A stretch of 64,000 nt of DNA from an uncultured Rhodopila sp. (GTDB lineage: Bacteria; Pseudomonadota; Alphaproteobacteria; Acetobacterales; Acetobacteraceae): NCBI RefSeq assembly GCF_903944925.1, contig NZ_CAJATU010000131.1, positions 124,001 to 188,000 on the forward strand. Direction: 5' to 3'. Under the pieces are notes generated by a model. That model was given only the letters and a program-made list of their open reading frames with translations. It was not told the DNA's origin and searched no databases. Each line of letters starts with the position of its first letter. The first letter of the stretch is position 1. Both the position numbers and the translations under genes were made by a program. Positions 17,401 through 26,212 of the stretch are shown in pieces.

Positions 17401-17796
17401 TCAGGCTCCGGCGGGTTTTTTCGGCTTTGCGGGAGCTCTCGGTTTCGCCGGTGCCTTGGCGGCCGCTTTCGCCTTCGGCTTCGCCGCCGGGGTCGGCTGG
17501 ACCTCACCCTGATCAGCCAGGCGGTCGGGGAACTCGCCGAGGTTGTCCTGGATGGAGGCTTCCTCGATGCCGGATTCGCGGACCGAGTTCGGGTGGGTTT
17601 GGGGGTTCGGCAACTGGCCGGCGCCGGCGCTTTCCTCGATGCCCACCAGTTCGCGGGCGCGTTCCCAATACTCCACGTCGCGTCCGTGCGGGCCGCCGTC
17701 GGCTTCCCATAGCTGGTAGGCGACCTCGCGGATGCGCTCGTCGCGGTGCGGGCTGTGTTCCAGCGGGTTTGTGGTGGTCGCGGACTTAGGTGCCAT
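17401..17796 (-). CDS. DUF2934 protein with Lys/Ala/Pro tail
   Basis: A 131-residue protein. Residues 15-50 are the DUF2934 motif (REVAYQLWEADGGPHGRDVEY, then WERAREL). The middle is acidic and polar, and the last 30 residues are a low-complexity Pro/Ala/Lys tail similar to histone-H1-like tails, suggesting nucleic-acid contact. DUF2934 has no known biochemical function and is frequent in alphaproteobacterial stress proteins. The ATG at 17796 is preferred since the motif follows at the usual distance. A strong terminator follows the gene. Confidence 0.82.
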   Translation of the reverse strand: MAPKSATTTNPLEHSPHRDERIREVAYQLWEADGGPHGRDVEYWERARELVGIEESAGAGQLPNPQTHPNSVRESGIEEASIQDNLGEFPDRLADQGEVQPTPAAKPKAKAAAKAPAKPRAPAKPKKPAGA

Positions 17797-17950
17797 GGGG
17801 CCTCTCGGTGACGGTCGGATTGACAACGAACGGGCGGAGCCGGCGTTGCGTCCAGCTAGCACGGGCCCGGAAGCGGGGAAAATTCATGCGCGCGACGTAC
17901 ACCTGGCGACTCGATTAACGAAATCTTAACGTCTGCCGGTGCACGCTGCA

Positions 17951-18331
17951 ATGATGCAGACTCGTAGCCTCATCGGCCGCATTGCCCATGCCAGCGGCAT
18001 TGCCGCCGAGGACGCCGCCTGTGCGGCCGTAGCTGCGGATGGCTGGACGATTGTGGCGCGCCGGAAGCGCACCGCGGCCGGCGAGGTCGACGTGGTGGCG
18101 GAGAAGGCCGGGGTGCTCGCGATCATCGAGGTCAAGTCCCGCCCGACGCTGGCCGAAGCGGCGGTGGCGCTGAGCGCGCGGCAACGGGCGCGGCTGGTGG
18201 CGGCGTGCGAGATCGTCCTGGGCGAGCACCCGGAGTGGGGCGCGAACGGCGTGCGGTTCGACATCCTGGTGGTGGATGCGGCGGGCCGGGTGCGGCGGAT
18301 TGCCGACGCGTTCCGGGCGGGGGAACTGTAG
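17951..18331 (+). CDS. YraN/UPF0102 family protein (endonuclease-like fold)
   Basis: A 126-residue protein with the UPF0102 pattern. RIAHASGIAAEDAACAAVAADGW is followed by the nuclease-like core GEVDVVAEKAGVLAIIEVKSR (D...ExK) near residues 45-65, then LSARQRARLVAACEIVL and VRFDILVVD. The fold belongs to the PD-(D/E)XK nuclease group, but its substrate is unknown. The start is an ATG at 17951; a GTG four codons upstream is also possible. In many alphaproteobacteria this gene is near rsmI or the glutathione synthase gene, neither of which is here. Confidence 0.85.
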   Translation: MMQTRSLIGRIAHASGIAAEDAACAAVAADGWTIVARRKRTAAGEVDVVAEKAGVLAIIEVKSRPTLAEAAVALSARQRARLVAACEIVLGEHPEWGANGVRFDILVVDAAGRVRRIADAFRAGEL

Positions 18332-18502
18332 CCGCGCAGACGCATCATCCACGGCTTGCGCCATCGGCGCCTCGGCAAGGGCGGCGCAGGGACACAGCAA
18401 GCGGCACGTCCGGCCGCTCGCCGCCCGACTTGCACCCGCTATCCACAGCCGTCCACAGGCGACACGGATGCGTGCGATCACGTGATGCGCTAAGATGCCT
18501 GC

Positions 18503-20005
18503 GTGAACACCATCGACTCGCCGCTTTTCGGCCTCTCCCATCGCCTTCCGCCCTCCAACCTGCAGGCGGAGCAGGCGTTGCTCGGCGCGCTGCTGGCCAA
18601 CAACAAGGCCTATGAGCGCGTCTCGGAGTTCCTCGCCCCGGAGCATTTCGCGGATCCGATCCACGGCCGGATCTACCAGGCGATTTCCCGGCGGGTGGAG
18701 GCCGGGCAACTTGCCGACGCCGTCACCCTGAAGGCGGAATTCGAGCATGCCGGCATCCTCGAGGAAGTCGGCGGCACCGCCTACCTGACCCAGCTCCTCA
18801 CCGCCATGGTCGGCATCATCAACGCCGGCGACTACGGCCGCGCGGTGCATGACACCTGGCTGCGCCGCCAGTTGATCGACGTGGGCGAGCAGGTCGTCAA
18901 CAACGCCTTCGGGGCGGATGCCGAACTGGACGGCCCGAAACAGATCGAGTTCGCCGAACAGACGCTGTTCCAGCTCGCCGCCGAGGGCGGCGGCACCAAG
19001 GGCGGCTTCGTGTCATTCGAGCGGGCCCTGACCGACGCCATCCTGGGGGCGGAGCGGGCGTTCCGGCAGTCCGGCACCGTCTCCGGCCTGACCACCGGGC
19101 TGCGCGACGTGGACAGCAAGATGGGCGGGATGCATTCGTCGGACCTGCTGATCCTCGCCGGCCGCCCGGGCATGGGCAAGACCGCGCTGGCCACCAAGAT
19201 CGCCTTCGGCGCGGCCAAGGCGCTGCAGGCCGAGGCGCGGCGCGACGATCCGAACGGCGTTGCGAAAGCGTCCGTCGCGATCTTCTCGCTGGAAATGAGT
19301 TCCGAACAGCTCGCCACCCGCCTGCTGAGCGAGGAGGCGCGGATTTCCGGCGACCGCATCCGCCGCGGCGATATCGGCCAGAAGGATTTCGACAAGTTCG
19401 TGCAGGTGTCGCGCGAGATCGCCTCCTTGCCGATACAGATCGACGATACGCCCGCCATTACGATGTCGGCGCTGCGGACAAGGTGCCGGCGGTTGAAGCG
19501 GACCAAGGGGCTGGCGCTGGTGGTGGTCGATTACCTGCAACTGATGCGGCCGGCGGCGGGCACCAAGCCGGAGAACCGGGTGCTGGAAATCAGCATGATC
19601 ACCCAGGGCCTGAAGGCGCTGGCGAAGGAGATGGAGGTGCCGGTGCTGGCGCTGTCGCAGCTCTCCCGCCAGGTCGAGAACCGCGAGGACAAGCGGCCGC
19701 AACTGTCCGATCTGCGGGAGTCGGGGTCGATCGAGCAGGACGCCGACGCGGTGATGTTTGTCTACCGGGACGAATATTACCTCGAACAGAAGATGCCCAA
19801 GGAGGTCGGCTTTGAGGGCAGCGCTGAGAAATTCAATGCCGCGATGGATGACTGGCAGCAACGGATGTCGAAGGCGCACAACCGCGCCGACCTGATCATC
19901 GCCAAGCAACGCCACGGCCCCACCGGCACGATCCCGCTGCTGTTCGAAGGCGAGTTCACCCGCTTCGGCGATATCGACCTGGTTCATTCCGACTATGCCG
20001 TATGA
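18503..20005 (+). CDS. dnaB: Replicative DNA helicase DnaB
   Basis: A 500-residue hexameric helicase that unwinds the replication fork. The N-terminal domain opens with RLPPSNLQAEQALLGALLANN and includes the HGRIYQAI helix. The RecA-like C-terminal domain has Walker A LILAGRPGMGKTALA (about residue 215), Walker B ALVVVDYLQLM (about 340), the arginine-finger region with LSQLSRQVENREDKRPQLSDLRESGSIEQDAD, and C-terminal AKQRHGPTGTI. The start is a GTG at 18503. It is followed by a REP palindrome and alr, a common order in alphaproteobacteria. Confidence 0.97.
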   Translation: MNTIDSPLFGLSHRLPPSNLQAEQALLGALLANNKAYERVSEFLAPEHFADPIHGRIYQAISRRVEAGQLADAVTLKAEFEHAGILEEVGGTAYLTQLLTAMVGIINAGDYGRAVHDTWLRRQLIDVGEQVVNNAFGADAELDGPKQIEFAEQTLFQLAAEGGGTKGGFVSFERALTDAILGAERAFRQSGTVSGLTTGLRDVDSKMGGMHSSDLLILAGRPGMGKTALATKIAFGAAKALQAEARRDDPNGVAKASVAIFSLEMSSEQLATRLLSEEARISGDRIRRGDIGQKDFDKFVQVSREIASLPIQIDDTPAITMSALRTRCRRLKRTKGLALVVVDYLQLMRPAAGTKPENRVLEISMITQGLKALAKEMEVPVLALSQLSRQVENREDKRPQLSDLRESGSIEQDADAVMFVYRDEYYLEQKMPKEVGFEGSAEKFNAAMDDWQQRMSKAHNRADLIIAKQRHGPTGTIPLLFEGEFTRFGDIDLVHSDYAV

Positions 20006-20061
20006 GAGGGGGCGAGTGGGGCGGCCAGCGGGTGCGCGGCTCAGCAACACCGTGCTCTCAC

Positions 20062-20093
20062 CGTCATGGCCGGGCGTCGTCCCGGCCATGACG
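20062..20093. repeat. REP-type palindrome, copy B
   Basis: CGTCATGGCCGGG and CCCGGCCATGACG are perfect 13-base complementary arms around a six-base loop, between dnaB and alr. Related partial copies occur at 24134-24166 and 39947-39965. Confidence 0.8.
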
Positions 20094-20122
20094 CTGAGGC
20101 AGCGACCGTTCCGCCACCCACG

Positions 20123-21229
20123 ATGTTGCAGGCGCAGCCCTGCTTCGGCATGAACCCGGAACCGTCCGAGTCCGCCCACGCCGTCCTGACCATCGATCCG
20201 GCGGCGATCGTCCATAACTGGCGGACCCTGAAGGCGCGGCACTCAACCGGGGACGTCGCCGCCGTGGTCAAGGCCGACGCCTACGGCCTTGGCGCGCCCC
20301 CCGCCGCCGCGGCCTTATACCAAGCCGGCTGCCGGCATTTCGTCGTGGCCTGGCTGGAGGAGGCGCTCGCCATCCGAAACCGGGTTCCCGGCGCGATGAT
20401 TGCCGTGCTCGGCGGCCTGATCCCCGGCACCGAGCCCGCCTACATCCCGAATGGCCTGACACCCGTATTGTGCTCGCTGGACGAGATCGACCGCTGGGAC
20501 AACCGCGGCGAGGCGATCCTGCACATCGATACCGGAATGTCGCGCCTCGGGCTGGCCCCTGGCGAGCTGGCGGTCCTGGCGGCGGACCGGAAACGGCTGG
20601 ACGGGATGGCGATCCGCTATGCGATGTCGCACCTGGTGGCGTCGGAAGTGCCCGGCGACCCGGTGAACCAGCTTCAACGCCAACGCGTCGCGGCGGCGCG
20701 GGCGATGCTGCCGCCCTGGAAGTTCAGTCTTGCGAACTCATCGGGGATATTCCTCGGGCCGGATTTCGGCTCCGACCTCGCCCGGCCGGGTGCCGCGCTC
20801 TACGGACTGAACCCGACCCCCGGACAGCCCAACCCGATGCGGGGCGTTGTCCGCCTGATGGTCCGGGTGCTCACGGTGCGCGAGCTCCCGGCGGGGGCCA
20901 CCGTCGGCTACAATGCCACCTGGAAAGCTGCGCGGCCGACACGAATCGCCACGGCCGCGCTGGGTTACGCCGACGGCTATCACCGCAGTCTGTCCAACCG
21001 CGCATCGGCCTGCTTTGACGGCACCCCCGTTCCGCTGGTAGGCCGCGTCTCCATGGACCTGACCACATTCGACGTGACCGGCTCGCCCGGCGTGCAACCC
21101 GGCGGCTGGCTGGAAGTTCTCGGCCCGCATCTGTCCCCCGACGACCTCGCCGCCGCGGCCGGCACGAACGGGTACGAGGTGCTGACATCTCTCGGCCGCC
21201 GCTTCCAACGGGTGTATCGCTCAGCGTGA
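20123..21229 (+). CDS. alr: Alanine racemase
   Basis: A PLP enzyme that makes D-alanine for peptidoglycan. Of about 368 residues, the N-terminal barrel carries the Schiff-base lysine in AAVVKADAYGLGAP near residue 50. The second catalytic base (Tyr) is in ATAALGYADGYHR near 280. Other blocks are LHIDTGMSRLGL, FSLANSSGIFLGPDF, RPGAALYGLNP and VGRVSMDLTTFDV. The start may be the ATG at 20123 or 20150; neither has a strong ribosome-binding site. It overlaps the next gene by four bases (GTGA), so mlaE is translationally coupled to it. Confidence 0.95.
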   Translation: MLQAQPCFGMNPEPSESAHAVLTIDPAAIVHNWRTLKARHSTGDVAAVVKADAYGLGAPPAAAALYQAGCRHFVVAWLEEALAIRNRVPGAMIAVLGGLIPGTEPAYIPNGLTPVLCSLDEIDRWDNRGEAILHIDTGMSRLGLAPGELAVLAADRKRLDGMAIRYAMSHLVASEVPGDPVNQLQRQRVAAARAMLPPWKFSLANSSGIFLGPDFGSDLARPGAALYGLNPTPGQPNPMRGVVRLMVRVLTVRELPAGATVGYNATWKAARPTRIATAALGYADGYHRSLSNRASACFDGTPVPLVGRVSMDLTTFDVTGSPGVQPGGWLEVLGPHLSPDDLAAAAGTNGYEVLTSLGRRFQRVYRSA

Positions 21230-22011
21230 CGACAATCCTGGACTTCCTGGCCGCCATCGGCCGCCCGGTCATCGGCTTGTGCCGTGCAGCCGGCGCTCTC
21301 GCCGTGTTTGCCGCGGTGGGGCTGTCGCACCTGTTTCGACCGCCGTTCTACGGCCGCCTGTTCGCCCGCGCCCTGCTGGAAATCGGCTATTTCAGCCTGC
21401 CGGTGGTGGCGCTGACCGCGGTGTTCACCGGCATGGTGCTGGCGCTGCAATCCTATACCGGGTTCGCCCGGTTCTCCGCCCAGGGCGCGGTCGCCAACCT
21501 GGTGGTGCTGTCGGTGACCCGCGAGTTGGGGCCGGTGCTGGCCGGGCTAATGGTCGCCGGCCGCATCGGCGCCGCCATGGCCGCCGAAATCGGCACCATG
21601 CGGGTAACCGACCAGATCGACGCGTTGAGCACGTTGTCCACCAACCCGATGAAATATCTGGTGGCACCCCGGCTGCTGGCCGGGATCATCGCGCTGCCGC
21701 TGCTGGTGGTGGTGGCGGATATCCTCGGCGTGCTCGGCGGGTTCATCGTGTCCACGCTGAAGCTGGGCTTCAACGTGGACAGCTATGTCACCAACACGGT
21801 GAACTTCGTGCAGTTCGACGACGTCCTGTCCGGTCTGGTGAAAGCCGCGGTGTTCGGCTTCATCATTGCGCTGATGGGCTGCTACCAGGGCTACAACAGC
21901 AAGGGCGGCGCGCAGGGCGTCGGCGCGGCGACGACCTCGGCGGTGGTGAGCGCTTCGATCCTGATCCTGGCGTTCGATTACGTGCTGACGGAGATGTTCT
22001 TCGCGCAGTAA
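21226..22011 (+). CDS. mlaE: MlaE-family ABC permease
   Basis: A 261-residue inner-membrane permease of phospholipid transport systems. It has five or six hydrophobic segments and the family core VFTGMVLALQSYTGFARF, VTRELGPVLAGLMVAGRIGAAMAAEIGTMRVTDQIDAL and GCYQGYNSKGGAQGVG. The partner ATPase (MlaF) and substrate-binding MlaD usually follow immediately. Here the next gene is an unrelated dehydrogenase, and the only MlaF-like ATPase in the window is 17 kb away on the other strand. It starts at a GTG overlapping the alr stop. In the Mla system it helps keep outer-membrane lipid asymmetry. Confidence 0.92.
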   Translation: MTTILDFLAAIGRPVIGLCRAAGALAVFAAVGLSHLFRPPFYGRLFARALLEIGYFSLPVVALTAVFTGMVLALQSYTGFARFSAQGAVANLVVLSVTRELGPVLAGLMVAGRIGAAMAAEIGTMRVTDQIDALSTLSTNPMKYLVAPRLLAGIIALPLLVVVADILGVLGGFIVSTLKLGFNVDSYVTNTVNFVQFDDVLSGLVKAAVFGFIIALMGCYQGYNSKGGAQGVGAATTSAVVSASILILAFDYVLTEMFFAQ

Positions 22012-22040
22012 GGGGCGGGAAGCCGCCGTATCGTTCCGGT

Positions 22041-22118
22041 GCGCGCAGGCGAACCATCCACGCCTTGCGTTGCCCGGCCCAGCGAAAGGCGTGGCTGCCG
22101 GCCCGCGTCGGCATGACC
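22041..22118. repeat. REP-type palindrome, copy C (imperfect)
   Basis: Contains GCGCAGGCGAACCATCCACG followed by CCTTGCG, the same left half as the copy at 35343-35435. The right half AAGGCGTGGCTGCCGG is diverged. It lies between mlaE and the dehydrogenase gene. Confidence 0.6.
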
Positions 22119-22225
22119 GGGGGCGGCGGTCCGGTCCGCGCGGTTGCATCCCGCAACCGGAATTGTCGTGACTCCACACCATGCCGATCAGGTAATGTCC
22201 GCGCGTCAGCATAGCGGAGACGGCA

Positions 22226-23155
22226 ATGAAAATCGGAGTCATCGGCGCCGGCGCGGTCGGCACGGCCTGCATCATGGCTATTCTCGGCCGCGGCGCCGCG
22301 CATGAAATCGTCGTGCTCGATTCGAATGAGGCGCGGGTGCGCGGCGTGGTCACCGACATGCAGTACGGCACGCCGCTCTGCCCGCCGGTGCGCCTGATCG
22401 CCGGGGACTACCCGGATCTGGCCGGCGCCGAACTGGTGCTTGTGGCTGTCGGCATCAACGAAATGGCCGGCGGCGCGATGGACCGCAACGATCCGAAAGG
22501 GCGGCTGCGGCTGCTCGGCACCAATGCGCGCATCATCGCCGATATCGTGCCGAAGATCGTCCGCGCGGCGGGCGATGCGACGATCATGGTGATTACCAAT
22601 CCGCCGGAGCCGCTGACCGAGCTGGCGCGGCGGATCGCCGGGCACGACCGGGTGATCAGTTCCGGCACCTACATCGATACTCTGCGGTTTCGTTTCTATA
22701 TCGCCCGGCAATTGGGCGTGCATCCCGACCAGGTCGATGCGCAGGTGGTGGGTGAGCACGGCAATTCGCGCGTGCTGCTGTGGTCTTCGGCGCGGGTGGC
22801 GGGCGCCTCGGTGCTCGATATGGTGCCCGTTGCCGAGGTCGGGGCGTTCCGCGCACGGGTGGAGGCGCAGGTGCGCAACGCCAATATAACGATCATCGAG
22901 GGGACGGGGGCGAGTCAATACGGCATCGGCATGGCCTGCGGGCGGCTGGTGGAGGCGATGATCCGGAACGAGTTCGCGGTGTTCCCGCTCGGCTGCCATG
23001 TGCCGGAGTATGGCACGACGCTGTCTGTGCCGACGGTTTTGGCGCGCAAGGGGGTGGTGCGGATTTTGCAGCCGGTGATGTCGGATGAGGAGCGGGCGGC
23101 GCTGGAGCGCAGCGCGGAAACGTTGCGATCTGCGTTCGAGCGGCTGGAGGTTTAG
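22226..23155 (+). CDS. Lactate/malate dehydrogenase family protein, substrate uncertain
   Basis: A 309-residue NAD-linked 2-hydroxyacid dehydrogenase of the LDH/MDH fold. The Rossmann motif is MKIGVIGAGAVGTACIMAIL. The catalytic residues are retained: Asn in MVITNPPEP, Arg in SGTYIDTLRFRF, and His in VVGEHGNSRVLLWS. The specificity loop is abnormal: where LDH has GAPQKPGETR, this protein has GINEMAGGAMDRNDPKGR, several residues longer. A Glu or nearby residue replaces the Gln (LDH) or Arg (MDH) that chooses the substrate. GGAGA lies ahead of the ATG. The exact substrate therefore cannot be named; an L-lactate-like 2-hydroxyacid is most likely. Confidence 0.8.
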   Translation: MKIGVIGAGAVGTACIMAILGRGAAHEIVVLDSNEARVRGVVTDMQYGTPLCPPVRLIAGDYPDLAGAELVLVAVGINEMAGGAMDRNDPKGRLRLLGTNARIIADIVPKIVRAAGDATIMVITNPPEPLTELARRIAGHDRVISSGTYIDTLRFRFYIARQLGVHPDQVDAQVVGEHGNSRVLLWSSARVAGASVLDMVPVAEVGAFRARVEAQVRNANITIIEGTGASQYGIGMACGRLVEAMIRNEFAVFPLGCHVPEYGTTLSVPTVLARKGVVRILQPVMSDEERAALERSAETLRSAFERLEV

Positions 23156-23507
23156 GACTCGCGCGCCGAGAAACGACCGGCATCCCGAACCCCCGGCCGC
23201 GGGCTGCCGGCGGTGCTGGTTGCATCTCCGCTTTTATGCGCAGAGATTCGGAGGTTTTGAGATCGCAGCGAAGATCCGCGTGCCGGGTCGCCATCCAGGC
23301 CCTGATTGCAAAGGCAGGAGGGGTGAATACGGACGCGCGGTTCGGCCGCCGCATGGCCGCGTCGAAACAACCCGCGGCGCCTGCCGCCACGAACGCCTCG
23401 CGCAGATGGATTGAACCGCGCTGACTATACGCGAACGCAATCAGAATGCGGTGCAACCATGCCGGAAGGCCGGCGTTCGATGGAGGCTGCCCAACGGAGA
23501 ATGCACG
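23156..23507. other. Intergenic region after the dehydrogenase gene
   Basis: About 350 bases in which I see no gene, RNA or clear repeat. Short open frames on both strands have no recognisable content. Confidence 0.4.
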
Positions 23508-23744
23508 ATGGCGAATGACGAAACGGAAACCACCGCATACGAAAAAGCCCGCGAGATCACCGAGCAGGCGCTTGACGCCCTGAAGGACAACGACGACGCG
23601 AAAGCCGGCGAACTGATCGACGAAGCGAAGCGCGTGGACGAAAACGCGGTCAAGGATGTGCAAGAGATGCTGGATGAAGATGCATCATCCGAACACGACC
23701 CCGCGAAGCTGAATGAGGATATGGCGAAAGGTAATTCGGACTGA
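23508..23744 (+). CDS. Small acidic protein of unknown function
   Basis: A 78-residue, strongly acidic and Ala/Lys-containing protein (MANDETETTAYEKAREITEQ...). It is predicted to be mostly helical, with a repeated A-x-E-x-I/L pattern (REITEQALDALKDND, AGELIDEAKRVDEN) and a disordered tail ending AKGNSD. No cysteine or tryptophan is present. The ATG is preceded by CGGAGA at a good distance. I do not recognise the family. It resembles small stress or desiccation-type proteins in composition only. Its 3' end overlaps a convergent small gene by 60 bases. Confidence 0.7.
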   Translation: MANDETETTAYEKAREITEQALDALKDNDDAKAGELIDEAKRVDENAVKDVQEMLDEDASSEHDPAKLNEDMAKGNSD

Positions 23745-23903
23745 CCCAGAAACGTAACGTCCGCCGATTTTCGCCGGGAACGCATCCCCGGCGAATTGGC
23801 GGTGGCGCCCCGACCAATCGTGCTTGTGGCTTTGCCGGCCGCCCTTCCGGCCCGCTTCGGCGGCGCGTTCAGGTCGTGAGGTGCCTGCCTGTCTATCCGC
23901 CAT
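23685..23903 (-). CDS. Possible KGG-motif small stress protein
   Basis: A 72-codon frame beginning MADRQAGTSRPERAAEAG and then RKGGRQSHKHD. The RPERAAEAGRKGG segment looks like one repeat of the KGG-type general stress proteins. An AGGAG box lies nine bases before the ATG. The second half (after residue 30) does not resemble the family, and the 3' part overlaps the acidic-protein gene on the other strand, so the gene may be frameshifted or decayed. The start and N-terminus are the convincing part. Confidence 0.45.
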   Translation of the reverse strand: MADRQAGTSRPERAAEAGRKGGRQSHKHDWSGRHRQFAGDAFPAKIGGRYVSGSVRITFRHILIQLRGVVFG

Positions 23904-24337
23904 GATACCATCTCCTGCCGCTGCAGTATCGACCGATCAGCGGAGGAAGCAGGCTTAGGTTTCAGCGTGATCGGCAAATCCCCCGGCATCGGCCGGCGTT
24001 ATTGATCCGCATCCGTATCTTGCCGGGTGGGCGGATGTCGTTGCGCTGCGCGGCCCTGCTGACACTCCGCGTCAATGCTGACCCGCGTCCGGCGCGGAGC
24101 GATTGGCGCAGGCGTTCCGCCATCTGTGCGTTTCGTCATGGCCGGCGGCATGTCCCGGCCATGTCGGCGGGGCACGTTACGACCCGCGCCTGGACGTTCC
24201 TGCCCCGGATCATGATGCCGCGGGCCATCGGTTCCGAGGCTCAACATTATAAACCGCTCCGGCCGGCAGTCACTTCCTTGACAGTCCCGTGACCCACGGC
24301 TACGCCCCCGCGCCAACGTCTCCGAGAGTCATCAGGC
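23904..24337. other. Intergenic region upstream of fabD
   Basis: About 430 bases without a supported gene. It contains a REP-like palindrome at 24134-24166 and presumably the promoter of the fab cluster, which I cannot place exactly. Confidence 0.4.
24134..24166. repeat. REP-type palindrome, copy D
   Basis: CGTCATGGCCGG and CCGGCCATGTCG are complementary except near the outer end and enclose a nine-base loop (CGGCATGTC). It is the same family as the copy at 20062-20093. Confidence 0.65.
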
Positions 24338-25300
24338 ATGCCGACTTACGCGTTCATCTTCCCGGGCCAGGGCAGCCAGGCCGTCGGCATGGGCCGCGAC
24401 CTCGCCGCCGCCTTCGCCGCCGCGCGCGAGGTGTTCCAGGAAGTCGACGACACCCTCAACCAGAAGCTGTCCAAGCTGATGTTCGAAGGCCCGGGCGAGG
24501 AACTCACCCTGACCGAGAACACCCAGCCCGCGCTGATGGCGCATTCGCTCGCCGTGCTGCGGGTGCTGGAGCGGGAGGCCGGGATCACGGTGCCGACCAC
24601 GGCGATGGTCGTGGCCGGGCATTCGCTGGGCGAATATACGGCGCTGGCCGCCGCCGGTGCGTTCTCCGTTCCCGACGCCGCGCGCCTGCTGAAGCTGCGC
24701 GGCCAGTCGATGCAGCAGGCGGTGCCGGCCGGGCAGGGGGCGATGGCCGCCCTGCTGGGTGCCGACATGGACCAGGCGCGGGCGATCTGCGCCGAGGCCG
24801 CCCCGGTGCCCGACACGGACCAGACCGAAGTGGTGCAACCCGCCAACGACAATGGCGGCGGCCAGGTGGTGATCTCCGGCCATCGCGGCGCGATCGAGCG
24901 GGCGATCGAGATCGCCAAAACCAAGGGCATCAAGCGCGCCATGCTGCTGCCGGTGTCCGCCCCGTTCCACTGCGCGCTGATGGCGCCGGCGGGGGACGCC
25001 ATGGCCGAGGCGCTGGAAAAGACCGCGCCCACCGTGCCCGCCGTGCCGCTGGTCGCGAATGTTTCGGCAAAGCGCGAATCGCATCCTGTGCGGATCCGTG
25101 AACTGCTGATACAGCAGGTCACGGCGACCGTCCGCTGGCAGGAATGCGTACGCACCATGACGGACATGGGCGTGGACAGGTTTATCGAGCTCGGCGCCGG
25201 CAAGGTGCTGACGGGACTGATCAAGCGGATCGCGCCGGATGCCTCCGGGATCGCCGCCGGCACCCCGGCGGAAATCGAAGCGGTGCTGAAAAGTCTCTGA
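24338..25300 (+). CDS. fabD: Malonyl-CoA:ACP transacylase
   Basis: FabD loads malonyl groups onto acyl carrier protein to feed fatty-acid elongation. The 320-residue protein has the N-terminal oxyanion motif YAFIFPGQGSQAVGMGRDL, the nucleophile elbow VVAGHSLGEYTAL (Ser about residue 97), the malonate-binding Arg in LLKLRGQSMQQAV, and the catalytic His in PVSAPFHCALM (about 211). It heads the classic fabD-fabG-acpP-fabF cluster, with fabG 10 bases after its stop. Confidence 0.97.
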   Translation: MPTYAFIFPGQGSQAVGMGRDLAAAFAAAREVFQEVDDTLNQKLSKLMFEGPGEELTLTENTQPALMAHSLAVLRVLEREAGITVPTTAMVVAGHSLGEYTALAAAGAFSVPDAARLLKLRGQSMQQAVPAGQGAMAALLGADMDQARAICAEAAPVPDTDQTEVVQPANDNGGGQVVISGHRGAIERAIEIAKTKGIKRAMLLPVSAPFHCALMAPAGDAMAEALEKTAPTVPAVPLVANVSAKRESHPVRIRELLIQQVTATVRWQECVRTMTDMGVDRFIELGAGKVLTGLIKRIAPDASGIAAGTPAEIEAVLKSL

Positions 25301-25310
25301 AGGAGTGGCT

Positions 25311-26048
25311 ATGTTTCGTTTGGACGGCAAGGCCGCACTGGTCACCGGCGCCTCGGGCGGCATCGGTGCCGAAATCGCGCGGGCCCTGCACCGCCAGGGC
25401 GCCAACGTCGCGCTGTCCGGCACCCGCCTGCCGGCGCTGGAAGCGCTGGCGGTCGAACTGGGGGAGCGGGCGCATGTCTGCCCGGCCGATTTGCGCGACG
25501 CGTCCGAGCCGGATGCGCTGATCGAGGCGGCGGAAAAGGCCGTCGGCCCGCTGCACATCCTGGTCAATAACGCGGGCATGACCCGCGACATGCTGGCGCT
25601 GCGCATGTCCGATGCGGACTGGCAGGCGGTGATCGATGTCGATCTGTCGGCGCCGTTCCGCCTGACCCGCGCGGTGCTGCGCGGCATGCTGCGCCGCCGC
25701 GCCGGCCGGATCATCAATATATCGTCCATCGTCGGCGCCACCGGCAATGCCGGCCAGGCCAACTATGCCGCGGCCAAGGCCGGCCTGGTGGGCATGACCA
25801 AGGCGCTGGCGCAGGAAGTCGCCTCGCGCGGGATCACCATCAACGTCGTCGCCCCCGGCTTCGTGGTGACCGCCATGACGGACGCGCTGGGCGAGGCGCA
25901 ACGCACCAAATTGTCGGAGTCCATTCCGCTGAAGCGGCTGGGCCAACCGGCCGACATCGCCGCGGCTGTCACCTACCTGGCCTCCGATGAGGCCGGCTGG
26001 GTCACGGGCGCCACACTGCACGTCAATGGCGGGATGGCGATGATCTAG
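25311..26048 (+). CDS. fabG: 3-oxoacyl-ACP reductase
   Basis: FabG performs the NADPH-dependent reduction of 3-oxoacyl-ACP. The 245-residue SDR shows the cofactor motif ALVTGASGGIGAEIA, LVNNAG, the catalytic Ser in IINISSIVGATGNAGQANYAAAKAGL (with Tyr-x3-Lys in YAAAK), and the C-terminal ASDEAGWVTGATLHVNGGMAMI. I chose the ATG at 25311 because AAGGAG lies just upstream; an in-frame GTG two codons earlier is part of that spacing. The length and cluster position identify it as the housekeeping copy. Confidence 0.96.
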   Translation: MFRLDGKAALVTGASGGIGAEIARALHRQGANVALSGTRLPALEALAVELGERAHVCPADLRDASEPDALIEAAEKAVGPLHILVNNAGMTRDMLALRMSDADWQAVIDVDLSAPFRLTRAVLRGMLRRRAGRIINISSIVGATGNAGQANYAAAKAGLVGMTKALAQEVASRGITINVVAPGFVVTAMTDALGEAQRTKLSESIPLKRLGQPADIAAAVTYLASDEAGWVTGATLHVNGGMAMI

Positions 26049-26212
26049 GGAGCACGAATCGCTGACCTTTCCCGTTTCCGGAAAACCGTGCTAAGCGCCC
26101 GCTGCTACGTCTGGCGCGGGCTCGCTTCGTGAACCGGGACAAGGCTCCGGTCGCGGACAGGAACCGGATGAAGACCTTTATCGACATATCAAGTTCAGGA
26201 GTTGCCGAGCCG

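Noticed and set aside
18439-18447. CTATCCACA, close to the DnaA box TTATCCACA, just upstream of dnaB
   Set aside because: A single near-match with a weaker neighbour (GTCCACAGG) and no AT-rich unwinding region or dnaA nearby. Not enough to propose a replication origin.
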